From Cladosporium sp. IMV 00045 (lineage: Eukaryota; Ascomycota; Dothideomycetes; Cladosporiales; Cladosporiaceae), in NCBI GenBank assembly GCA_001931905.2, contig MSJI02000007.1, positions 1 to 40,226 of the forward strand: a stretch of DNA of 40,226 nucleotides, in the 5' to 3' direction. Position numbers and translations under genes: made by a program. This document shows positions 32,072 through 40,226 of this stretch, one piece after another. The notes below the pieces were generated by a model. It made no database searches. It was not told the DNA's origin and saw only the letters and a list, made by a program, of their open reading frames with translations. Position 1 is the first letter of the stretch; each line of letters opens with the position of its first letter.

Positions 32072-35000
32072 ATGTCTTACTACCAGGGCGGAAGCTACCA
32101 GCAACCTTCTTCCAATCGCTACCAAGACCCATATGCGCAATACCCGCAAGGCCAGAATGGAGGATACCCAAATCAGCAGGCGCCTTTGCCGCCGCCGCCT
32201 CCACTTCAGCAACAGCAGCAGCAATACCCGAGTCAGTCAGCATACGGCCAGCAGCAATATGGTGGCTCAGTCCAGCAGCCACAGGGCGGATATCAGAACA
32301 ACAGCGTAGTCTCTCCTCGCGCAACTTCGTTTGCGTCTTCGCATGCGAGCCAGCATCAATCGCCGCAGACATACAATCCCCAGAACTACGCCCAATCACC
32401 ACAGCAGTCCCAGGGTCAGATACCGCAGTACAACCCTCAAAGCTACGCGAGTCTGAACTCGGCACCATATCCCGCGCAGTACAATCCAGCTGCATACCCT
32501 GAGCCTGCTGCTCAAGCCACCAGCGGTCCTATGGGCGACCCATATGCGTACTCCCCAAGTAATCATTCAAGCGCTGGGTTTCCTTCTCCCCAACAGCCTC
32601 CGTACAGGCGGTCGCCGCAGTTGGCTCAGTATGGATCTCAGCAGCAATATTCGCCCCAACCACCACAGCATCAGTATGGGTATCCATCACGGCCAAGCCC
32701 TTCCCCACCTCAGTCCTCCTATTCCTTCCAGAACTCTGCCCCCACGCAGCAGTCTTACATCGAGATGCCGTATCCTTCCAACGATTGGCAGCAGCCCTCT
32801 CCCCGAAGGCAAGGATCCTCTGCTCAGACTCACATGCGGCAGTACTCAAATGTCTCACCCGCAGCACCTGATCTCTCCGACGAGCATTCCTCCGCGGCGC
32901 CACCATACCCAGCAAGTAACCATCAGTCGCCCTCTCTGTACCGTTCGCACACATCCCATGGTTCATCGCCGTCCCCGCCAAGCTCTACGCCAGGGCCGAC
33001 ACCGCCTGCCCATGGTGTTTCTTCCCGGTCGAATACCCTCGGTCGACATCCCTCTCAAAGGCCATTGCCCGGATTACCAGAGCCCCAGGATGAATCCGAC
33101 TATTTCCAACCACACGGCCGACCGATGAGTCATGAAGAGGCCGAGGAGCTTGACCAAGACGAACTCTTCGATCAAGTTGAGGATGCAATTCTCAATGCTG
33201 GTCGTCCTGGTCGGAGCCCTTCCATAGCACTGACATCGCCACCTAATGACCACAGGTCTCATCGCTTTGGGACAATATCGCCGCGCGATGTTGGTATGGT
33301 GAATGGCCACCTATCTCCAGGTCTACAACATTCAAATTCTGCCGACCAGTACAATGACGATAGTGATCCCGAGGCTGCGGCCGGATTGGAAGCCATGCGC
33401 CTGGCTGACGAACAAGAGGCGGCGAACGACTTCCGAAGTTCCAGTATCAGCAGCACCCAGAGACCGTTCACTGGGTACAATTCCCAGCGCATTCCTCGTC
33501 ATGACTCCCAGCGACAGAACGGCAACCGGATCAGTGATGGCGACGATTACAGTGGAGTGGATGTATCTATGTTCACAGGCGGCTACGACGTTCAAATGTC
33601 GTACGGTGGCGATCCAAGTCAGTTGGCTGCAGGGGGAGAGATCAATGGCGACGCGCATAGCCAAGCTGTATCGAGCCAGCACAGCTCGATGCGTAGATCA
33701 CACCCATCGCAGAACTCAAGCTACGATTACAACATGGACTCTATACATCCATTCCCGCCATTCAGAGATGCGAGAGTGGATGAGGGTGGAACTGGTGGCA
33801 ATTACGAGCCACCGGCTGATGGTAGACGACAAAGCTACGACGAGGGCGACGAATACACACTCATGGAAGATCGGATGCCAGAGCGCTTTCCTGACGAACC
33901 ACCAGATGTCTTCTTCAACTCCACTACATCAACGCATCGTCCCCTGCCACCGCCACCGCCGGGCGAGGACACGCCACCCTTACCACAGGGCGGCTATCCC
34001 TACGCACCGAGCGGCTATGACATGAATGCTCAAGGGCAATGGGTTCCACGATCTGCCTCACTCATCAACTACAGTAAAACACCTCCAGTCAACCAGCCAT
34101 TGAGGTCAAAGACGGATGCAGAGGAGCGCCGCTTGCGTCAAACGAGACCTTCATCCGGTTACTCTACCACTTACGACACGACTCCTGCAAGCGCAAGTGC
34201 TGTCGCCATTGATTTGCCATCTTTGCCTACTCGACGCTTTGTTCCTTCGAAATTGGGCACACCTGATTTCAAGAAATGCGATGAGCCATGGGCTCTCAGT
34301 GCGATTCTGACCTGGTTGATGATCGTCACCAAACCGGACCAGACTACTGAGCTCAAAGAGGCTGCCATCAAGGAAGCTTTGGTCAATTTGTTCACCAACA
34401 AAGTTCCCACGATGAATATTGCCGACGCTGAGGGGCTGAGTGACCGAGTGGTCGAGAACATGTACCAGGCCGGTGCTTTGCAAACCACCGAAGAATGGGT
34501 CAAGCTTACCCACGCTCCAATGTCTGGTGTCATCTTCCAGCTCTCGAGTGCTGGATGCTACTCTCCCACACTGCACGACCATGTCGTACCAGGCCGATGC
34601 TACGCGCACCACTGCCAACGCACCCTGAAGAAGGTCAATCTGCACACTCAGCCGGTGCGCACGCATGAGACCTGGGCAGAATTCTACGGCCTCAAGAAGG
34701 AGGACATCGAAGGCAAAAACAACAAGGAGATCGAGCGACAGAACGTTCTGCACGAGATTGTGCAAACAGAAGACTACTACATGGAGCAGCTGAACCTGTT
34801 GAGGATCATATATCGGGACCCGCTTGCCAAGAGCGAGCCGTCCATCGTTACGCCGAAGCGCAAAGATAAGTTCCTCAAGGACGTGTTCGGTAAGCTTGAG
34901 CAGGTCAAGCAAGCCAACGAGGATCATCTTCTACCTCAGCTCAAATATCGCCAGCATGAGCAAGGTCCGTGGGTTGTTGGCTTCAGTGACATTTTCCGCC

Positions 35001-37259
35001 AGTGGATCCGGATGGCCAAGGTCGCCTACATCGATTACGCTGGTTCATTTCCAGGAGCGAGCTTCATGGTCCGTCAAGAAATGGAGCGCAACATTCAGTT
35101 CGCCGGCTTCCTAGACAAGGCACGCAATGATCCAAGAGGCAAGAGACTTGGGTGGGATACCTATCTCAAGTCGCCCATTACTCGCTTGCAGCGCTACACA
35201 CTCCTCCTGCACACTGTTCTGAAGAACATGAAGACCGACAGCGAAGAGAAGACAAATCTCCAGATCGCCTACGATGAGGTGAAAGCCGTGACCCTTGAGT
35301 GTGACACACGCGTCGCTGAGATGCAGCGAAAGGTCGATTTGGCAGACTTGAGCGCCAAATTGGTCCTGAGACCAGGCATGCAGAACGCTGTGGAGCTGAA
35401 TCTGAACCACCTCGGTCGTGAGTTGGTGCATCGTGGCGATCTGCAGCGAATGGGCGGCAACCGTTTCAATTTGCTTGACAGTCACGCCTTGTTGTTTGAT
35501 CATTATTTGGTCATCTCGAAGAGTATCCATCAACGCGCCGAGCAAGGTGGGAGGGTCGAGAAGTACGACGTGTCAAGACTGCCGATTCCAATGGACCTGC
35601 TCGTTTTAGAGACCACGACAGAACAACCGGTGCAAAAGTCATCGTACATGAAGGGTATCACCACCGTCTCTGCTGTCACGGGCCGGTCAGCAACATCGTC
35701 CGATGTGACAACTTTGGGCAGAACGCAGTCCAATTCGCCGGCGCCAGGTCTGGCGCATGCCAACACTGGCATGTCAGCGAGCACTCTCCATACCGTTACC
35801 TCGATTGACACCGGTAAAGACTCCGACAAGATTCTGTATCCCATTAAAATCAAACATCTGGGACGAGAGAACTACAGCCTCTTCGCTCATACAGAGCAAG
35901 CGAGACGGGAGTGGACCACCAAAATCATCGAGGCCAAGACAAAGCACGCCAAAGCACTTCACGCACAACATGCGGAACCGTTCAGGCTGCGTGTTGTTGC
36001 CGATTCAGCGTTCGTATATGATGGCTTCGGCACTACTGTAGGCAAGACTCTGGTCATTAAGGGTACGCCCATCGACCGTGCGATTCAAGAGGTCGAGCAG
36101 AGATTTAAGGATACTGGAAGACCTGGTCCGATTTGCAGAGCAAGAGTCAATTGTGCTACTAGCTTCGTGATGCCTTACCCGGGTAAGCAGATGGTGGCAG
36201 TGGGAACCGATTTCGGTGTCTTCGTGAGCGAGGCCGACAACCCAAGAGGTTGGACCAAGGTAAGTACATCACCGTCGTTGTTCGAATCGGGCTTTGCTGA
36301 CATCTTGACAGGCCATCAGCATGGCGCGCGTCACTCAGATTGCCGTGCTGGAGGAGTTCAACCTTTTCTTGCTCATCTCAGACAAGTCCCTCATTGCCTA
36401 CCACCTCGATGTTGTCACCGCGGGCCCCGCCAGCACTGTTGATTCCGGCCGGAAAGCTCCCCAAAAGCTCTCCGGCAGCCGCGACGTCGGCTTCTTCGTG
36501 GCTGGTCGCATGAAAGACCGCACTCTTGTCTTTTACAAGAAGCGCGACAACCTGTCTTCTACCTTCAAGGTCCTGGAGCCCATCTATCAAAAGTCATCGG
36601 AACGCAAGAGAGCCGGCTTCTTCAAGCGTGGCTCGACCGAGTTCTTCCGCGAGTTCGACGACTTTTACATCCCTACGGAATGCACAGGTATCAACCTCTT
36701 CACCTCCTCGCTTGCAGTCAGCACCGCCCGCGGCTTCGAGGTCCTCTCACTAGAGCGCAAAGTCCCACAAAGCGTGCCGGAAATCCAAGGCGAGAGCGTG
36801 CAAAACATCGTTCGGCACATCAAAGACCAGCGAGCGCTGTGCATGCTCCGCCTGAGCGAAGCCGAGTTCCTACTTTGCTACGCCAACTGCGCCGTCTACG
36901 TCAACAAGCACGGCGAGATCTCCCGCTCGGTCATTATGGAATTCGTGGGCACGGCGCAGACCGCCGCGCTGTCTGGCGCTTACCTCGTGCTATTCGACCC
37001 GGATTTCATCGAGATCCGCAACGTGCAGAACGGGCGCCTGAAGCAGATCATCGCCGGGCGTGAGATCAAGTGCCTCGATGACGGGGGCGAGTATAACGCG
37101 GGTCTCAATCGTCCGCCCGTCGCGACGGGGAATGGTAGTGCGTATGGCAGTTCTGCGGCGGGTGGGAGGACGGTCAAGGCTGTCATGCAGCATCCGGAGA
37201 ATGAGAGGACGCAGATCGTCGTTGAGCTGTTGCTGAATGAGGAGATGAAGGAGGGTTGA
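32072..37259 (+). CDS. ROM2: Rho1 guanine nucleotide exchange factor (Rom1/Rom2 family)
   Basis: Activates Rho1 GTPase in the cell-wall integrity pathway at growth sites. Two exons, 32072-36259 and 36312-37259 (GTAAGT donor, GACAG acceptor, phase 0), encode 1711 residues. Residues 1-about 720 are disordered, Gln/Pro/Ser/Tyr-rich, with P6 and Q6 runs near the start. A DEP domain follows (about 730-830, from KKCDEPWALSAILTWLM to EEWVKLTHAP). The DH/RhoGEF domain is about 887-1090 (RQNVLHEIVQTEDYYMEQL, then KSPITRLQRYTLLL, the conserved helix). A PH domain is about 1109-1300 (HRGDLQR to REWTTKIIEAK). A CNH/citron domain runs from about 1305 to the end (VTQIAVLEEFNLFLLISD, SLIAYHLD). This DEP-DH-PH-CNH order is that of Rom2. 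The start is in a good context (GACACCATGT). The N-terminal tail is longer than in yeast. Confidence 0.96.
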
Positions 37260-37611
37260 TGATGATAAGGTTTGGCCACGTTTTACGAAACGGAGTTCAT
37301 CATCTCATTGACGATCTTCTTACTACACGGCTCTTCGGCTCGACCAATCATTTTTCTCTTTCTTGACAATCGTCCTTACTAGGAAGAGAAGCGGTTTTCG
37401 TCTTTTCGTTTTGGATATGGAAGGTGCTTAGGGTGTTAGATACCACTGATCTTCTGTTTTATCGTTTCTATTGTTTGCAAGCAGCCTCTTCATTGCTTTG
37501 GGCTCGCTAAATGTAATGAACAGCAATTCTCTTCGCACACCGAACTGCAGTCACTGTCATCGACGAGGAACCCAGTCCGCCAAATCAACCAACACTCACA
37601 ACAAAGCAACC
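37260..37611. other. Convergent 3' flanks of ROM2 and the alpha/beta hydrolase
   Basis: 352 bp between two stop codons, T-rich on the ROM2 strand at 37340-37480. It should hold both 3' UTRs. No gene was seen. Confidence 0.55.
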
Positions 37612-38589
37612 TCACCCCTCCACCCCCAACCACTCCCTAACGCAAACCTCCACCTTCTCCGGACAATCCAACAAACTCAAATGCCCCGCCCCCTCCAGCA
37701 CCACAAACCTCCCCACCCTCTCCCCCAACATCCCCACCAACCTATCCACCTTCCCCCTCGAAACCCACCCATCCCCCTCCCCCCAAACAACCACAACCTC
37801 ACACCCCACGTCCCCATACCTCCCCACCATCCCGCCCACATCCTCATCATCCGCCTGCGCGATCTGCCTCACAAACGCCCTCTGCCCCTCTGCATCCTCA
37901 GAGATCCAAGGACGCACGAGCGCAGCTTCCCACTCATCCCCCTCCGAGCCTTCCGTGCATCTTGCACTCCTCACCACAGCTCTCAGCACCGCCTCGAAAA
38001 TCTTCCCCGGCAGATGAGCGAAGGGCTCAGGCGTTTCGCGCACGAGACCGTAGAACCCGTCGCCCCAGGGCAGCACGGCGTTGGCGTCGAGGAGGAGGAG
38101 GCGGGTTATGGCGAGGGAGTGGTTGAGGTGGGCGTGGAGGGCGATCGTGCCGCCGATGTCGTGGGCGAGGATGCTGGGGGGTGGGGAGAGGAGGGCGAGG
38201 TGCGTGAGGAGGGAGGTCAGGGCGTGGGATTGCGTGGCGATGTTGGTTTTTGGGTCGTCCTCGTTTTCTTTTTCGGAGGAAGGGGAAGGGGAGGGGGGAG
38301 GTGCAATGCGCTCTTGTGATTGTCCGTAGCCGGGGAGGTCGTAGAGGAGGATTTGGTGCGTTCCGGAAGCGAGGGGGGAGGTGGCGAGGGATTGGAAGAC
38401 GATGGAGGACCAGGGAGTCTCGTGGATGAAGACGAGGGTTTCTAGAGGGGATTTTTGGGAGTTTTGGTTGTTTTGGTTGTTATGGCTATTTTTAGGAGAG
38501 GGAGGAGTGAGGAGGGCGTATTTGATCTTCCATCCGGCGTGGATGAAGGTTGAGGGGAGGGTGTGGGGGGCTGGTGGTGCGAGGGGCAT
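37612..38589 (-). CDS. Alpha/beta hydrolase with Asp nucleophile (epoxide hydrolase/dehalogenase-like)
   Basis: Single exon of 325 residues. The alpha/beta-hydrolase fold is shown by LVFIHETPWSS (oxyanion region, residues 52-62), LLYDLPGYGQS (81-91), the nucleophile elbow LAHDIGGTIAL (141-151) and GAGHLSLLDCPE with the catalytic His near 303. The elbow residue is Asp 144 rather than Ser, as in epoxide hydrolases and haloalkane dehalogenases, so esterase activity is unlikely. The oxyanion motif is HE-P where HG-P is usual. Asn/Gln-rich (34-46) and Pro/Ser/Glu-rich (97-113) stretches look like disordered insertions. An acidic residue in VVVWGEGDGWV could complete the triad. Substrate is unknown. 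Confidence 0.85.
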   Translation of the reverse strand: MPLAPPAPHTLPSTFIHAGWKIKYALLTPPSPKNSHNNQNNQNSQKSPLETLVFIHETPWSSIVFQSLATSPLASGTHQILLYDLPGYGQSQERIAPPPSPSPSSEKENEDDPKTNIATQSHALTSLLTHLALLSPPPSILAHDIGGTIALHAHLNHSLAITRLLLLDANAVLPWGDGFYGLVRETPEPFAHLPGKIFEAVLRAVVRSARCTEGSEGDEWEAALVRPWISEDAEGQRAFVRQIAQADDEDVGGMVGRYGDVGCEVVVVWGEGDGWVSRGKVDRLVGMLGERVGRFVVLEGAGHLSLLDCPEKVEVCVREWLGVEG

Positions 38590-38847
38590 GGTGATTTTGT
38601 TTTTCTTTTACGAGACTCGTTTTCAGATCGCCGCGGATGGACTACTGATGTTGGAGATATGTCTTCTCGACAGACCTTAACGCCATCCCGGAGTCCCTGA
38701 TCGAATGATTGATGAATGTGAGGAGGACGTGGCTGGATGTTGAACTGCTTACAGGGGAGAATCGCGAATTATTATAAACATCCAGCAATCGCGCATTTTA
38801 TTCATCAACATCACTCAACTTCCTCCCCTCACCTTCTTAGTGGGCAA

Positions 38848-38911
38848 TTCGAGGTCAACGAGGAAGTTCGAGGTCAACAGTGGATTCGATGTTCGAATTA
38901 TTAGAGGTCAA
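38848..38911 (+). repeat. Repeated GAGGTCAA motifs
   Basis: TTCGAGGTCAAC occurs twice (38848-38859 and 38867-38878), 19 bp apart, and GAGGTCAA a third time at 38904-38911. It lies about 260-320 bp upstream of the hydrolase ATG, so it may be a cluster of binding sites or a small local duplication. Confidence 0.6.
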
Positions 38912-38986
38912 TCGACGTCATGAGGACTTGGTTCCGTTTCTGCAGATCCATGTCCCTTTGCACTCTACCTTCAATGTTGCTGGATT

Positions 38987-39022
38987 GTATTGGCAAGCCA
39001 ATACATGTACATTATACATGTA
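38987..39022. repeat. Two adjacent inverted repeats
   Basis: GTATTGGC-AA-GCCAATAC (38987-39004) is a perfect 8-bp-arm dyad. It overlaps a second one, TACATGTA-CATTA-TACATGTA (39002-39022), whose arms are themselves palindromes. Together they could form a hairpin or serve as paired protein-binding sites. They lie about 400 bp upstream of the hydrolase start and 440 bp past the CBR1 stop. Confidence 0.75.
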
Positions 39023-39457
39023 CTGAAATACATGCAAGTCATAACTCGATGAGCGCTGACAGAATGGAGGTATACAGATGGTATCCATGATATCACGTAT
39101 ATCTGAAAGCTTGCCCATGTCGTGCACACATCTCGCTCTCGACCGCGGACGACGAGATGAGGGCAGCATGTCCGAGGCAATATTAGGGTATCTTCAACTG
39201 CATTGAGGGGGCAATAGAATCGTGTAACAAGTCATTTCATTACAAGCATCCACAACCCCATCGAATGCCGAAAACAAATCTACCATTTTCTAATCCCATG
39301 CCACAATGACGCCACGCTGCGTTGACCTATTTTCTTCTTCCCTATGTGCTTTTCATTCACTTTTCTTTTGTATCTGTTTCTTTTCCCCTCATGTCCATCT
39401 TTCGCACTCGACTCGACAAAGCGAAATTCAGAGGAAAACCTGACTTCTCAACGCCAT

Positions 39458-40226
39458 CTAGAAGCAGAAGACCTGGTCCTCGAGCTTGCTGACGGGCCTG
39501 GCCTTGTTGTAGCCGAGAGACTCGGTGGCCTTCTTCATGGCGCTGACCATGGGGGGCGGGCCGCAGATGAGGATCTTGACGTCGGGAGCGGGGCTGGGGA
39601 GGTGCTCCTGTTTTTGATCGTGTTAATTATATGGTCTGATACGTGCAAGTTCGCGCCGACTAGACTTCGTCTCATCGTGCTGTGGATTCAGCTTACCTTG
39701 ATCATATCGGCAGTGACGAAACCGACACCACCAGTCCAGCCCTCAGGCGGGTTGTTGAGGACGTGGTGGACTCTGAAACCGGCGTCCTGGCGAGTGAGCT
39801 TCTCCAGATCCTCACGCAGCAAGATGTCGTCCTCGTTGACGTTTGCGAAAATCAGGTCGACCTCGGTCTTGTCGCCGGAAGCCCTGCCGCGGAGAATAGC
39901 CTTGGCGACCTGCAGCATGGGAGTGATGCCCGTACCGCCGGCGATCATACCAAAGCGTTTAACCATGTTGGGGGTGTAGACCATGGCGCCCTTGGGGCCC
40001 TTGACCTTCATCTTGTCGCCGATGTTGAGGGTGGCCAGGTGACGGCTGATGTTGCCGGTGGGGTAGCTCTTGATGAGCAGGTCGAAGTAGCCGGGCTCGA
40101 CGTCGGAGGAGATCGGGGTGTAGGAGCGGACGACTTCCTTGTTGCTCACGACCTCGGTCTTGGGGTCTTTGACGTCCAGGTTGGCGGCGAGGGAGATGTG
40201 CTGGCCGATGGGCAGGCCGAGGATGC
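39458..40226 (-). CDS. CBR1: NADH-cytochrome b5 reductase (Cbr1), C-terminal part
   Basis: FAD enzyme passing electrons from NADH to cytochrome b5 for desaturation, sterol and diphthamide synthesis at the ER or outer mitochondrial membrane. The 5' part lies beyond the window. Exons on the minus strand: 40226-39697 (entering mid-codon) and 39607-39458, joined by GTAAGC and an AACAG acceptor, phase 0. Visible motifs in order: LPIGQHIS, the FAD-binding [17 protein letters not shown], the NADH-binding [13 protein letters not shown], then [14 protein letters not shown] and the C-terminal QVFCF. These identify the b5-reductase family. The sequence resembles Cbr1 more than mitochondrial Mcr1, but the N-terminus that would decide this is missing. 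Confidence 0.93.

Larger units (their letters stand above)
38590..39457. other. Gap between the hydrolase start and the CBR1 stop
   Basis: 868 bp. It holds the hydrolase promoter, repeated GAGGTCAA motifs (38848-38911) and two adjacent dyad-symmetric sequences (38987-39022). Short minus-strand ORFs at 38918-39180 have no recognisable domain. The part next to 39457 is the CBR1 3' UTR. Confidence 0.55.

Noticed and set aside
32022..32495. 157-residue minus-strand ORF over the start of ROM2
   Set aside because: Complement of the Gln/Pro-rich N-terminal repeat of ROM2; no independent domain or promoter.

Overview
The window is nuclear DNA of a filamentous ascomycete (Pezizomycotina, most likely a Dothideomycete). 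The evidence is short GT-AG introns of about 50-100 bp with CTAAC or CTGAC branch sites, compact but non-operonic genes on both strands, pyrimidine-rich leaders, a HET-domain (heterokaryon incompatibility) gene, and a set of fungal proteins: Vma9, Arv1, a Cys-rich copper-type P1B-ATPase, Doa10, Rom2 and Cbr1. The species cannot be named from sequence alone. All gene models were spliced by eye from reading frames and splice signals.

Layout, left to right: (1) 1-586 minus, 5' part of a fungal regulator-like gene cut by the window edge. (2) 2985-3462 plus, V-ATPase subunit e (VMA9), convergent with (3) 3798-5003 minus, ARV1. (4) 5433-8693 minus, heavy-metal P1B-ATPase with a very Cys-rich N-terminus. 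(5) 9550-14856 minus, Doa10/Ssm4 ER E3 ubiquitin ligase, divergent from (6) 15693-20364 plus, a 1536-residue Ala/Ser-rich repeat protein with a basic N-terminus, one membrane anchor and a C-terminal HDEL. (7) 21416-23431 minus, a HET-domain gene carrying a frameshift and an in-frame stop. (8) 24725-26573 minus, amino acid permease. (9) 28834-30741 minus, Baeyer-Villiger-type flavin monooxygenase. (10) 32072-37259 plus, Rho1 GEF (Rom2 type), convergent with (11) 37612-38589 minus, alpha/beta hydrolase with an Asp nucleophile. (12) 39458-40226 minus, NADH-cytochrome b5 reductase, cut by the right edge.

Several genes act at the ER: Arv1 (lipid and GPI homeostasis), Doa10 (ER-associated degradation), the HDEL protein and Cbr1. 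The most interesting item is the HDEL protein. Its topology (Arg-rich cytosolic tail, signal anchor, long lumenal repeat region, HDEL) argues for an ER-lumenal structural or lipid-binding role. It shares an 836-bp divergent promoter with DOA10, and that promoter contains a TGACGTGG element resembling an unfolded-protein-response site. The repeat region shows clear internal order: proline spacings of 7, 11, 12 and 19 residues near the N-terminus, and a roughly 41-residue unit varying by 7 in the C-terminal half.

No tRNA or rRNA gene, intact transposon or CRISPR array was recognised. The gaps of 1-2.4 kb appear to be promoters, UTRs and possible gene relics.
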